Assembly: GCF_000283155.1 (NCBI RefSeq)
Contig: NW_004454178.1
Coordinates: forward strand, 27,031,984-27,095,983
Reading direction: 5' to 3'
Source of the DNA: Ceratotherium simum simum
Lineage: Eukaryota; Chordata; Mammalia; Perissodactyla; Rhinocerotidae
DNA: 64,000 nucleotides
The position numbers and the translations under genes are program-made. Below the pieces are notes generated by a model. It saw only the letters and a program-made list of their open reading frames with translations. It made no database searches and was not told where the DNA came from. Positions 36,974 to 48,406 of this stretch are shown here, piece after piece. How positions within the stretch are numbered: position 1 is the stretch's first letter; each line of letters opens with the position of its first letter.

Positions 36974-37918
36974 ATGCCACCCAACAGGAATGGAAACCTC
37001 TCAGTGGTTTACTTTCAAGAGTTTGTGCTGGAGGGATTTGAGGGTGGCCTTGAGACCCAGGTCCTGCTTTTTGCTGTGTTCCTGGCCATGTATCTGCTGA
37101 CTGTCCTGGGGAACCTCACCATGATTGTGATCATCACCCTGGATGCCAGTCTGCACTCCCCAATGTACTTCTTCCTCAAGAACCTCTCCTTCCTGGACTT
37201 GTGCTACTCATCGGTCATCGCCCCTAATGCCCTGGCCAACTTCTTCTCCTCATCCAAGGTCATCACCTTTGAGGGCTGTGCCACCCAGATCTTCTTCTTC
37301 TCTCTGCTGGTCACCACTGAAGGTTTCCTCCTGGGTGTCATGGCCTATGACCGCTTCATAGCCATCTGCAGCCCCCTGCACTACCCCATCATGATGTGCC
37401 CCTCGGCCTGTGCCCGGCTGGTGCTGGGCGCCTACTGTGGAGGCTGCCTCAACTCCATCGTGCAGACCAGCTTCACATTCAGCCTCCCATTCTGCAGCTC
37501 CAACCACATCGACCACTTCTTCTGTGACGTGCCCCCTCTGCTCCGTCTTGCTTGTGCCAACACAGCCCTCAACGAGCTCATCATGTTTGGTATCTGTGGG
37601 CTCATCATTGTGAGTGTGACATTTGTGGTCCTGGTCTCCTACGGCTACATTGCAGTGACCATCGTGAGGATGCGCTCAGCAGCTGGGCGCCACAAGGTCT
37701 TCTCCACCTGTGGCTCCCACATGACTGCAGTGACTCTCTTTGTTGGGACTGTCTTTGTCATGTACGCCCAGCCGGGAGCTATTGAGTCCATGGAGCAGGG
37801 CAAGGTGGTCTCTGTCTTCTACACCCTGGTCATCCCAATGCTAAACCCCATCATCTACAGTCTGAGAAACAAGGATGTGAAGGAGGCCCTGTGGAGGCTG
37901 AAACACACAGCCACATGA
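36974..37918 (+). CDS. Olfactory receptor, class II, intact (unit A)
   Basis: A 314-residue seven-transmembrane odorant receptor GPCR, of normal family length, predicted to act in the ciliary membrane of olfactory neurons and to couple to the olfactory Gs-type protein. Visible marks: N-glycosylation sequon N8-L9-S10 in the short extracellular N-terminus; GN in TM1 (46-47); PMYFFL (63-68) at TM2; C102 at the start of TM3; MAYDRFIAIC (123-132) at TM3/loop 2; second extracellular loop cysteines C174, C184 and C194; SY in TM5 (222-223); KVFSTCGSH (241-249) at TM6; PMLNPIIYSLRN (288-299) at TM7. The start is chosen because both paralogues share it, it has G at -3, and it leaves a typical 25-30 residue N-terminus. 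The reading frame is open with no coding intron. Its paralogue lies 13.0 kb downstream on the same strand. Oddity: antisense L1 sequence reaches to about 30 bp from the ATG, so the upstream splice structure cannot match unit B. The subfamily is not assigned; the sequence resembles the OR5/OR8/OR9 branch, which is inference. Confidence 0.96.
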   Translation: MPPNRNGNLSVVYFQEFVLEGFEGGLETQVLLFAVFLAMYLLTVLGNLTMIVIITLDASLHSPMYFFLKNLSFLDLCYSSVIAPNALANFFSSSKVITFEGCATQIFFFSLLVTTEGFLLGVMAYDRFIAICSPLHYPIMMCPSACARLVLGAYCGGCLNSIVQTSFTFSLPFCSSNHIDHFFCDVPPLLRLACANTALNELIMFGICGLIIVSVTFVVLVSYGYIAVTIVRMRSAAGRHKVFSTCGSHMTAVTLFVGTVFVMYAQPGAIESMEQGKVVSVFYTLVIPMLNPIIYSLRNKDVKEALWRLKHTAT

Positions 37919-38224
37919 GGAAGGAAGGCCAGAGAGACAGAGTGTCCTGAGGACTCAGAAGAGGAAGAGCCTTTGGTTGTAGATGGAAGTCAACAGATTC
38001 ATTTCTTCCTTTCTTCGTTAAATCAACACTTATTTAAAACATACTATATACCAGGCATTTGCCAAATGCTTGGGAAAGATGCGTATGACAATGTTCTTGT
38101 CCTCTGAGAACTCTCTATCTAATGGAGCAAAAATAATACAATGTTTGGTGTTGTTTATAATACATGAAGTAAATATATGACAATAATAGCACAAAGTACA
38201 GAAGGGGTATATGGAAGTCCACTG
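37919..38224. other. 3' flank of receptor A, shared with receptor B
   Basis: The first about 60 bp (GGCCAGAGAGACAGAGTGTCCTGAGG) match the receptor B flank. An old interspersed-repeat stretch (CCAGGCATTTGCCAAATGCTTGG at about 38,051, ending near 38,125) also has its equivalent after receptor B. No clear AATAAA signal is seen before 38.2 kb. Confidence 0.6.
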
Positions 38225-39225
38225 TCTTAAGTTTCTTACACTATATGTGAAGTAGTATAATATAATTTGAAAGTCGTCTGTGACACATTAAACATATATA
38301 TTGTAAACTCTAGTGCAATCACCAAAAGCTAAAACAAAATGGTATAGTTAAATGATCCAATAGGGGACATAAAATATATTTTTTTAGAAATTATCAATTA
38401 ACAGTGACAACAAAAAAGACAAGAAAGGGGAAAAAATCAGATGGAACAAATAGCAGTAAACCAATAGCAAGATGGTAGATTTAAACGTAACCATATTGAC
38501 AATTACACTAAGTGCATATAACATAAACACTATAGTTAAAAGGCAGAGATTGTCAGATTGGATAAACAAAGCAATATCAAATTATATGTGATTAAAAACC
38601 TACTTTAAATATAAAGACACTGATAGGTGAAAAGTAAAAGGATGAAAAAGTATACTGTTCAAAAAATAATCAAAAGAAACTTAGAGTGGCTATATTAGTA
38701 TCAAATTGTAGAACAAGAAATATTACCAGGGATAAAGAGAGACATGTCATAGTGATACATAGGTCACTTCCTCAAGAGGACATAACAACCTGAAATATGT
38801 ATGTACCTAATAACAGAATGTCATAGTATGAACATAGATAGAACTGAAGGTAAAACAGACCAATATACCATTTTGATTGGAGATATCCATTAACCATCTC
38901 AGAAGTCAATAGAACAAATACACAGTAAATCAGCAAAGATACAGAAAACTTAACACGATAAACCAACTTGACATTTACAGAAAAATCCACCCTCAACAGG
39001 AGAATACACATTCTTTTTAAAGTACACATGAAACATTCACCAAGATAGGCTATATTCTGGGCCATAAAAATGTCTCAATAAAATTGAGAAGATTGAAATC
39101 ATACAAAGTATGATCTCACATATAAACAGTATTACCCTAGAAGCCAATAATAGAAAAATATCTGAAAAGTCCCAAATATTTGGAAATTTAAAAATGCCCC
39201 CATCAAGAAGACATAAAAAAGGAAA
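38225..39225 (+). mobile_element. Sense L1 ORF2 endonuclease-region fragment
   Basis: L1-type sequence such as AAAAGGCAGAGATTGTCAGATTGGAT (about 38,538) and ACCAAGATAGGCTATATTCTGGGCC (about 39,038). Frames are broken. Confidence 0.75.
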
Positions 39226-40854
39226 TTGAAGAACTGTCAAATGAGAAACCAAGCAGATACCCCAAGAGGAGAGAATAGCAGGTGCGAAGACTCTAAGGGA
39301 GTGTGGCCGGTGTGTCTGAGGAACCTTAGAGAGGCCGACGTGCCTGTGGCAGAGTGAGCATGGGGGGAGCCTAGAGAATAGGGACAGGCAGGTTAGGGCC
39401 AGGGGTGGTCTCCAAGGTGTTGTGAGAGCTGTGCTTGCCAAGCCCGGCCCTAAAGTTTCCTTGGAGTGAGATGTTAAGCCTTATTCTGAGCAGGGAAAAG
39501 ACATTACTTGACTTCAGAATAACAGGCTTATCCTGTTTATTACTGACAGCAGTCGGGACACTATTGCAGGAGTCTGACAAAGGTATTAATGCTTGAACTG
39601 GGTGACGGCAAAAGGAGATGAAGTTTAAGGATATTTTTAAGATGAGGCTTTGTTGACAGAACAGATGTGGGGTACGGACACAGAGGGGTCAAGGATGACT
39701 CCAAGGATATTGGCCTGAATATCTGGAAAGAGGGGATTATCATTAAATGTGATGGGAAGAGCAGGTTTGGGGAGGGTTGTTGGCGGCAGTGGGGAAAATT
39801 ATGAGTTCAGTTTGAACATGCTAACTTTGTACCTCCAAGAGGACATTGAGTAGCCCATTGGGGTTGAGGGAAGAGGTCCACTCTGAAGGTATAAATTTGG
39901 GAAGCTGAAGTGTTGAATAAGAGGATAAGGTTATGAGATTAGATGATGTCACCCAGACAGTGACAGCAAAGAGGGAAAGTCAGATGACTGAGTCCTGGCA
40001 TTGCCACAATTAGAAGTCAGGAAGAGGGGGATCCAGTAAGGAATCGGAGAGGGAGCAGCCAATGAGTTAAGTTAAACAGTTCAATGAGCCAGGGGAGTGT
40101 GGACTTGAAAGGTTCGTATCCCACTAGAAGCTACTTGGATCCTTAAAGCAGTATATACGTTGGAACAGCATGCCACACCAGCAGCAAAGAAGTTATCAAA
40201 GGCTAGTAGGTCATGTCAAAAGGATTCAGACCAACTTGAAGAGATGCCCACTGGCTAAAAGTGGGATGATTTAATATGATTAAGAATAATAATTTCGGTA
40301 GATTGAAATACATCAAAGGTGTTGAATCTACAAGTTCATAATAATAAAAAAAACTTAGTCACCATTGGAGGATGCTAATGAATCAATTCATTGTTTTGAA
40401 AATGCTACCTAAAGAGAAAGAACCAAGCATGCTGCTTCTCCTATGTAAACTGAACCACTGAGGAACCAGTTAGCAGATGAGGAAGTTCATCCTCATGGAA
40501 GCCCTGCAGCTGAGGAGGAGGTCCTCCCACTGAAGAAGGAACTATAGAATTAGCATCTACAGCCCATAGTGACAACGCAAACAGGCAATGATCATGGTGA
40601 CTGATAACACCACACCAAGAGAGAACTAAAGGCCACCCATGAGGCAGTCTGGCTAATAATAATAGTAACAACATCACCCTGGATCTAATCAAGACTCTAA
40701 TCCAACTACCAACTTACAGGAAACACACTTGACAGAGGAATGTGAGGAATGGCACCACTGGGATGCAATCAGCAAACTTGAACTGTGGGAAATTCTACAG
40801 GATGAAGATCCAGTTTCTTTAAGACATACTTTGCACCGAGACACATACAAACAC

Positions 40855-41025
40855 ACAGACACGAGAGATAGAGACAGAGAGTGACAGACAGAGACAGAGA
40901 GACAGAGAGAGAGAGAGAGAGATGGAGGGAGAGAGAGACAGAGATAGAGAGGAGATAGATAGAGCTGGAGAGACAGAGACAGAGACACAGAGAGAGATAG
41001 AAAGAGAGATAGAGAGAGAGAAGAG
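40855..41025. repeat. GA-rich (AGAGACAGAG)n simple repeat
   Basis: An imperfect purine-rich repeat of GAGA and GACA units, about 170 bp. The minus-strand open frames here translate only to serine/leucine runs and are artefacts. Confidence 0.9.
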
Positions 41026-41440
41026 GGTCAGCCCACATTAAAAGGAGCATAAGAGATATGTTAACCAATCACAGTGTGAACCTTTTTCTATTGCTGATTA
41101 AAATAAACTATATTTAAAAGCATTTATTACATTTATGAGATAATTGGACACTTGGGCACTGATTGATATTTGATGATGCTAAGGAATTCGAGTTCTTCAG
41201 GTATTGTGGATATTTTTTTGAAAAAAAATTGCTTTTCTTTTAGAGATGCATGCTGAAATATTTATGAATGAAATCCTATCTGTCTAATATTTACTTTAAA
41301 ATAATACAGGGGCTATTGAAGTAGAGTAGGGACTGAAGAGAAGATACAAGATTGGCCAGAGTTGGTTGCTATTAAAGCTGGATGATGGGTACTTGGGGTT
41401 CATTATACTATATGCTCTACGTTTGCATGTGTTTAAATTG

Positions 41441-41497
41441 TCCATCATCATCAACATCATCACCATCATCACCATCATCACCATCACCATCATCATA
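41441..41497. repeat. (CAT/CAC)n simple repeat
   Basis: About 19 trinucleotide units of CAT with CAC interruptions. Confidence 0.9.
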
Positions 41498-42824
41498 CTC
41501 AGTCAAGACATGTCTCAGACTTGGCTGTTCTGTGTCATTTTCCCCCCAAACACAATTGCCAGTGCAGTCACTTCTTCAATGTAGTAAAACTCTCTGCTAT
41601 TCTGTTTTTGAAAACATTTTCTCTTCCATCCTTGGCTTTTCTATTTCAAAGTTAGTTAATTTTATACTGAATTTTACGTATCTGTCCTCCATCTCTATTT
41701 ACTTCTCTTTAACAAATTCTTTTTCTTTTTCTCGATACTCATCATAACAGCCTCAAGACTTTCCTCTGCACCAGGAATTTGTTTCTCAGTAGTCTCCTTT
41801 CTGCCCCATGATGTCTTCATTTTTTAAAAGTAATTCTTTAATACTTATTTGGTTCTAAAATTCTTTTCTATGAATTCCCTTTACATTTCATCCTCTTGTT
41901 TTATGAGTGATTTCAGCTCCTGTCCTATAAAAACTGATGGCCTAATTTCGTGTTTCTGTAGCTCTAAACGGGCGTAGTGAATTTGTTCGTGTTTTACATG
42001 ATATTTATTCTGTTGGTATAGATGACCTGCAGATGTCTTTTAAAATTCCTTTTCATTTTGCTCATTGGTGTCACAGGCAGCTTATCTAGACCTCGTGTCT
42101 GATATATAACATAGACATCCTCTGATGGGAACGGCAAACTGGGAGCCTGCAGGCTGAATCTGGGCCAAAGGTTTATCTTCTTTGGTCCACACAGTATTAA
42201 AAACAATCTTCATTTGGTTTCAATGTTAAAAAAACAATGGGAGAGTACATATAAAGTATAGACTTCCATTTTGTTTGGAAAATCAGAAAATCTAGCAACA
42301 CGGGGCTGGTATTCCTACCAACAATGGTTGGCTGGAGTGAGCAGTGGGTACAGTCTTTACATGACACTCACCAGCCCCACCTCCCTAGTGCCCTTCCAGC
42401 TTTGAAGCCCTGTGTCAACTGGCACTTGTCACAGTTGCTCTGAAGTGTTTCACGGAAAGTGTCATATTTGTTTAACCCACAATACAAGAAAAAGGAGAGC
42501 CCTCATACTTATTTGTGGAAGTGAAAAACATTTTTACATGTTTACTCTGCAAAGAAAGACTATCTATGAAGGAAGAAAAGAGCTTAGGAGTCGTTATGTA
42601 ACAGACCATGGTAGAACTATATGAAAAGCTGTGTGATGAAAGGCTTAATGAACAAAAAGACAAAACTAAAATTTTAACAGGGTTTTATTATTAATATGAA
42701 TAAAATAATAATGGTACTGTAAAATACAATTATGTATTGTTTAAAATTTTCCCATGCAATTCCATTAATAAGAAACAGAGGTGACTAACACATAGGATGG
42801 TATTTATTTAATCTCACTCAAAAA

Positions 42825-43013
42825 TTTTTTTTTTTTGCTGAGGAAGATTCTCCCTGAGCTAACATCCACTGCCAATCTTCCTCTTTTTGATGTGAGCCGC
42901 CACCACAGCATGGCCACTGACAGACGAGTGGTGTAGGTCCACACCCAGGAACCGAATCCAGGCCACCAAAGCAGAACACACCAAACTTAACCACTCGGCC
43001 ATGAGAGCTGGCC
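42825..43013 (-). mobile_element. ERE SINE, antisense
   Basis: A T-run, the tail CTGAGCTAACATCCACTGCCAATC and the inverse head CTTAACCACTCGGCCATGAGAGCTGGC. The duplicated flank CTCACTCAAAA lies on both sides. Confidence 0.92.
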
Positions 43014-43249
43014 CTCACTCAAAATTTTAAAATGCAAATCAAAATAGTAAGATAGACTTTTCACCCATCAGATTAAAAAATCAGAAGTTTTGTAACATCC
43101 GTTGTCAGTGAGAGTGTGGGGGGTAGAGGCAGTTTTATATACTTTTCAAAAAGGTGTTAATTGGGGGGTAAAAAAATTATTGAAGATGTTTTGGCAATAT
43201 TTGTCAAAATGCTAAAAGTTCTTACATTCTGACTAATAAATTCACTCTT

Positions 43250-43551
43250 TTTGTGTGTGTGTGTGAGGAAGATCAGCCCTGAGCTAACATCCATGCCAAT
43301 CCTCCTCTTTTTGCTGAGGAAGACCGGCTCTGAGCTAACATCTATTGCCAATCCCCCTCCTTTTGTGTTTTTTTTTCCCCAAAGCCCCAGAGATACTTGT
43401 ATGTCATAGTTGCACATCCTTCTAGTTGCTGTGTGTGGGACACGGCCTCAGCATGGCTGGAGAAGCGGTGCATCGGTGCGTGCCCAGGATCTGAACTCGG
43501 CCTCCAGTAGCGGAGCGCATGCACTTAACCGCTAAGCCATGGGGCCGGCCC
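43250..43551 (-). mobile_element. ERE SINE, long form, antisense
   Basis: Two copies of the GAGCTAACATC tail motif and the inverse head CGCTAAGCCATGGGGCCGGCCC. Exact 15-bp target duplication AATAAATTCACTCTT (43,235-43,249; 43,552-43,566). Confidence 0.95.
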
Positions 43552-44055
43552 AATAAATTCACTCTTAAGTACTCACCTGATTGATATATTCATAAAACCA
43601 CACCAAAAATATAGACCCAAGTATATTCACCACAGCGTTGTTTATAATAATAATAATAATAACAAACCAACATAAGTGCCCTGCGATAAGATCCAACAGC
43701 TTGAATTTGAGTGTATCCTTCCACGTGAATACTTCACATTAAAAATCTGATGCATTACAGCACTGAAACTACCATGTATGATACTGTAATCGTGGATACA
43801 TTTCATTATACGTTTGTCAAAACCCAGAGAATGTACAACACCAAGAGTGAACCTAAAGTAAGCCATGGACTTCAGTTAATAATGTATCAATATTGGTTCA
43901 TCAACTGTAACAAATGCACTGCACCAATGCAAGATGTTAACAATAGAGAAAACTGTGTAGGAGTGAGAGAGGTGTATGGAAACTGTACTTTCTGCTCAAT
44001 TATTCTACAAATCTAATAATAAATCTGATTGTTGTTCTAAATAATAAAGTATACT

Positions 44056-45119
44056 AATTTTTTTTTAAAACCCCACCATGATGTGAGGGTGACATGCTGG
44101 TGGGACAGTGTAATTTGTTTATTCAATTCAACAAATGTTGTTGAGATGGACTTGGTGCCGGGTACCACTCTCACGGGGAAAGAGCCATGTGCAAACACAG
44201 AATGAAAACCTGTCCTCACAGGTGTGAACACATGTTAGTGGAGGGGACAATGAATAAGCCAACAGACAAACAAAATGGAATCTCTCACATGGGGAAAAGA
44301 ACTAAGAGGGAAAATGAAGTACATGCTGAGGAGAGGAGAAAGCATGGAAAAAAACAGTGTGACCTCTTGCTTAAATGAAAACGGTTCTGCGTTCACATAT
44401 TCACACCTTGATACACGCCGATTTAGAAATGACTTTTCCTTTCATTTTCTGAGAGGGTGCACCAGAAACTCCAAGCAGTGACTTGTTTAGGGAGATCAGA
44501 TGGGGGTTGGTGAGGGGAGAGTTAGAGGAGGTATGATGACAAAAATACCAATACCAGTAATAATTAATAACTATAATAAAGTGAGCCAGAGAGGATGTGT
44601 AACTTGCCCACAGCCACACAGAACTTGTGGGTCTGACATTTCAACTCCTGAAGATGGGATATAAGACCTTTACTTTTCATTTTTTCTTTTAGTACTATTG
44701 AAATTTGCTGCCTTGTTCATTTTTTATTTTGTTATTTTAAAATTAATAGATGATATGCTGAGTCATTACCTTTCTCCTCTGGATTTTTCTGGATTAAGAA
44801 GCTATAATTAGAAATAAAAGTAATTATGGAGAGGTCAAAATACTCAATAAACTTTGACTTTCTGTTTGGGAAAAAAATTAACACCAACTTCACAGCACAC
44901 ACAGATATAAATTCTGGATGTATTAATTTAACAATCTGATGGCTGAAAAAAATAAAACCTCCCAGAGTATGAGAAGAGCATGCAGGAGGTGCTTTGGTTG
45001 TGGGTGTGCTTGTTAATTTGATGTGCAGTCAAGAGGGTAGTCAGCGCTGAAGAAACCACAATGTCCCCAAGGAGAGGCGGAGGAGAGATCAGGGGTGTGC
45101 CTGGGGAAAGTCACATGAG
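44056..45119. other. No gene; MIR-like fragment near 44.6 kb
   Basis: About 44,560-44,655 (GGATGTGTAACTTGCCCACAGCCACACAGAACTTGTGGG) resembles antisense MIR. The remainder is AT-rich with no recognised feature. Confidence 0.45.
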
Positions 45120-46835
45120 AGCCCTGGAGACAAAGTCAAAGGCCAGCAGCAAACTGGAAAAGCTGCTTGCAACATAGTCAAGATATACAAGGTCTGTAAT
45201 ATGTAAAGAGCTCATAAAAGTCAATAAGAAAAAAAGCTCAGCAATTCAATGGAAAAATTAGAAATTATCATAAAAGAGAAAATAGAGACTGAGAGAGCAA
45301 AGATTGAGTGCTGTGTGGAAAGTTTACTTGTCCAGCAGGAAAGTGGATCCAGCATTGGGTCTAGGATCTAGTCCAGGATGAGTCTGGGTAGGACTTTTAA
45401 AGCCAAAAAATAAAATGAATGGGAACAGGCTCTGCCCCACATTGGGAAAGCTGGTCTGCAAGGTTACTGACCCCAGCAACATGGGGCTATCAGACCAGCA
45501 CTCCTGGGCCTGGGGCTGTGGTCTGCAGGGAAGTGGGTGGCCCCTGGGGTCAGGGCTCAGTCTCCCCTACCTGTCTAATTTGGGTCACAGTGCCCAGGCA
45601 GGATTGCATCACAATCCTGTCCAGGCTGTGTGCTTTTGAAGGAGCAAATTACAGAATTAGAAGCACAAACAGCCAACAAACGTATAAAAAGGTGTTCAGC
45701 CACACTAACAAATAAAGGTATGCTCATTAACATACAAATGCCAGGGTTAGTGTATCAAGGGTTCTCCAGAGAAACAGAACCAATAGAATGTACATACACA
45801 TATATACGAAGAATTTCTTCATAAGGAATTGCCTCACGTGATTATGGAGGCCAACAAGTCCCCAGATCCGCTGTTGGCAAGCTGGAGACCCAGGAAAGCT
45901 GATGATGTAAGTTTTAGTCCACAGACTGGAAGGCTCAAGACTCAGGAAGAGCCAATGATTCAGTTGGAGTCCAAAAGTAGGAAAAAGCTGACTGCCAGCT
46001 CAAAGACAGTCAGGCAGGGGGAATTCTCTCTTATTTGGAGGAGGGTCAAAATTTTTCTCCTATTCAAACCTTCAACTGATTGGATGAGGCCCACCCATAC
46101 TAGGGAGGGCAATCTCCTTTACTCAGTCTATTGATTTAAATGTTAAACTCATCCAAAAACACAGAAACACTTAGAATAATATTTGACCAAATATCTAGAC
46201 TACCCATGGCCAGTCAAGTTGACATAAAATTAACCATCACACCATGTTAGATGCATAAACATTAAGAAGATTGATGATAGTAAGCGCTGGTGAGGGGTGA
46301 CATATGTGCATTTTTGTGTGCCAATGGCAGAAGAAGAAATTTCACTGATTATTTGGAGTGAAAGAGGGAATTGGCATAAAAATCCAATGCTAGCCCACAA
46401 GAATGTTCCCATGAGGACATAATGAGCATTCTTTGCAATATTGCTTATGATAGGAAAGAAAACCTCCAGGTTCATTAATATGATGGATAAATAAATTATA
46501 ATATACCCATAAGGTGGAAAAACTGACTTAGATGTTCATGGTATGGAGTTAAGTGAAAAGATCAAATTGCAGAATGAATGTTGTGATCCCATTTTTAGAA
46601 AAGGTGCAACCAAAAAGACAAAACCCACAGGCAGGTGCACACGTCCACGGGGAGTCAGCCTCACTGTGGAGACGGCGAAGGTTTTCAGGGGTAAAAGGAT
46701 AAGTTTCTCCTTTTACTTTGTCACCTCTTATGTGCTGGGATTTGTCCAAGCAGATGTTCATTTATTCATTGTTTTAAAAATAAAAAATTTTAAACACATT
46801 CGTTGGCAATAAATACAATATGGAAAGGACTTTAG
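45120..46835 (+). mobile_element. Sense L1 (L1ME-like) 3' half with nested insertions
   Basis: L1 pieces flank two insertions. An unassigned stretch that may be LTR-derived (about 45,285-45,645) follows AAACTGGAAAAGCTGCTTGCAAC-type sequence. An MLT2-like LTR lies at 45,745-46,241. L1 resumes at CATAAACATTAAGAAGATTGATGATAG (46,254) and ends in an AT-rich tail near 46,800, immediately before GC-rich block B. Confidence 0.65.
45745..46241. mobile_element. MLT2-type ERVL LTR
   Basis: GGTTCTCCAGAGAAACAGAACCAATAG, CACGTGATTATGGAGGCCAACAAGTCC, GATTGGATGAGGCCCACCCA, TTTACTCAGTCTATTGATT and CCAGTCAAGTTGACATAAAATTAACCATCACA follow the MLT2 order. It is inserted in L1. Confidence 0.75.
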
Positions 46836-46859
46836 AGATGATCTTGGTTTACCTCCTGA

Positions 46860-47640
46860 CACATTACGAGGAGACAGGACGTCTCCGAGGTCAGGGCCTT
46901 CGGGAGGGAGAACCCGGAGTAGAAGGCAGGGACCCAGTTCCCCAAGGTGCGAATTGCCCACTGTGGTGATTTTCCTCAACCAAACAGTGGGGATGTGGCA
47001 GGAGAGGGCGGTCTTGGGGGCGTTGGGCTCAGGAGTTGGCGCCTGCCGCCCCTGAGGGGGCAGTCCACTGAGGGTCGCATGATCTGCTCTTAGGTTCTGT
47101 GCTTGTCTCCTGTTCATCCTTCTGGGGCCACGAGGGACTTCTGGGCTTTGGTCCCAGGCCCCATAGGTGAGGGTAGATCAGAAAAAAGGGTGACAAAAGG
47201 GAATCCAGGAGCACCAGGAGTCCCAGCGCACTGCAGAGGCAGAAACACAAATAACCTCACCTAACTGGCCATTCAAGGCCCCAAGTCCCAGCGTGCCAGG
47301 CGGAGAGATCTTCCCCAGCAGTGACCTCATGGTGCAGGTGCCCTGACATGCCGCCTGGCTGATGCAACAAGTCGTGGAGGGGCAGGTGAGTGAGCTGATC
47401 CCCTTCCCCACTTCGACCAAGACCCAGGAGCTTCCTGCAGCCAGGACCTGGAGCGCCCGGCCAGACTCTCACTGGGCCCGCTGGTGCCCTCCTTCACTGC
47501 ACAGGAAGCCAGAGCTGAATGGGGAGGGGGTGAAGGCCCTGGGTGCCACCTCTCTATCATCAGCGCAGACCCGGGTCAGGGGCTGGGCCGACCCTGGGAG
47601 AGCAGGTCTTGGGTGAGTCGTGCCCCTCATGGTGTCACAG
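46860..47640 (+). promoter_or_regulatory. GC-rich duplicated block B: candidate 5' exon/promoter of the unit B receptor
   Basis: Homologue of the block at 24,880-25,690, lying 2.6 kb upstream of the unit B receptor exon. Donor-like sites are kept: TAG|GTGAGG after 47,166 and CAG|GTGAGT after 47,385. The homeodomain-like motif is TAACTG here (47,262-47,267), one base off the TAATTG of copy A. A CCCCTGAGGGGG at 47,049-47,060 corresponds to the Olf/EBF-like motif of copy A. If the second donor splices to the acceptor at 49,974, the intron is 2,589 bp, an ordinary size for this gene class. Function is inferred. Confidence 0.5.
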
Positions 47641-47770
47641 GAGCAGTGCAGCCAGGCGCTCAGCAGGGTGTGGGTCAGTAAGTGCTACCGGGTGAGGCCC
47701 GGGAACGTGGACCCTGAACAACCCCACTCCGCCTCCCCTCTGCTGGGCCCAGAGTCGGCTAGGACAGTGC

Positions 47771-47912
47771 GTCTGAAACTTTAGTGTGGGTAGAAATAAT
47801 CGGGGTCCTGTACAAATGTGGGTGTTCCTTCAGTGGGCCTGAGATTCTGCATTTCTGGCAAGCTCCTGGTGATGCTGGTGCTGCAGAGCCTGGACCACAC
47901 TTGAGTAACAAG
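47771..47912 (-). mobile_element. MER5A-like hAT transposon, antisense
   Basis: GGGCCTGAGATTCTGCATTTCTGGCAAGCTCCTGGTGATGCTGGTGCTGCAGAGCCTGGACCACAC matches the inverse MER5A order. The orientation is opposite to the copy in the unit A spacer. Confidence 0.7.
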
Positions 47913-48370
47913 AGTTTAGACTGAAGGGACACCGGACATAGTCATTACCAGTGGAGGGCTACAGACGACACCGGGTCTTCTGCTTCACCTGGAAAGATGT
48001 TTCTGGGGCTCCAGTCAAAGGCAGCCATGCTGAAGCAGCCGCCGGAAACCCCCGGTGCCTCTCAGCAAGCTAGAGGTGCACGTAAGCTTGTTATTCAAAA
48101 ACCAAACGGTGAGCTTGGCTCCACACATGAAAATGCCAGTTCCTCCTCAGGTGCTGGCCCAGGCATCCTTGTGACGACCAAGGCCCCTGACGGGAACGGA
48201 TTGTCCTGGGAAACAGCCACACCAACATGAAGATGGGAACCCCACGGGGCATGGGAGCAAAGTCAGCCAACTTGAGGATGGCGAGGGGAAGATGGTCACT
48301 CTGGTCACAGTGGCCCCCAGTGTGTGGGTGAGTACAGCACGAGGGGGGCCACAAGGAAGGCGCATGGCCA

Positions 48371-48371
<1 letters not shown>

Positions 48372-48404
<33 letters not shown>
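48372..48404. repeat. (GT)n microsatellite
   Basis: About 16 uninterrupted GT units in the putative intron of receptor B. Confidence 0.95.

Positions 48405-48406
<2 letters not shown>

Larger units (their letters stand above)
39226..42779. other. No gene; old interspersed repeats and simple repeats
   Basis: About 39,265-40,130 (for example GTCAAGGATGACTCCAAGGATATTGG) and 40,160-40,690 resemble widespread old mammalian repeats that I cannot name with confidence. About 42,130-42,480 looks like another old repeat. A GA-rich and a CAT-rich simple repeat lie inside. There is no protein-family signal on either strand. Confidence 0.45.
42780..44055 (+). mobile_element. Sense L1 3'-end fragment with two nested EREs
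   Basis: The flanks of both EREs read through as L1 3' sequence (CTCACTCAAAATTTTAAAATGCAAATC; CATTTCATTATACG at about 43,800; AACCCAGAGAATGTACAACACC at about 43,820). It ends near 44,050. Confidence 0.65.

Noticed and set aside
37250..37516. Open frames on the opposite strand and in other frames within the receptors (also 50,260-50,523, 50,354-50,674)
   Set aside because: Shadows of the receptor coding frame caused by its codon bias.
36940..37918. Receptor A as a processed retrocopy of receptor B
   Set aside because: Upstream of the ATG there is L1 rather than the sequence ending at the block donors. There is no A-tail, 3' flanking homology continues past the coding region, and unit A has its own upstream block. 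DNA duplication fits better.
40689..41068. Serine/leucine-rich minus-strand frames
   Set aside because: Translation of a GA-rich simple repeat.
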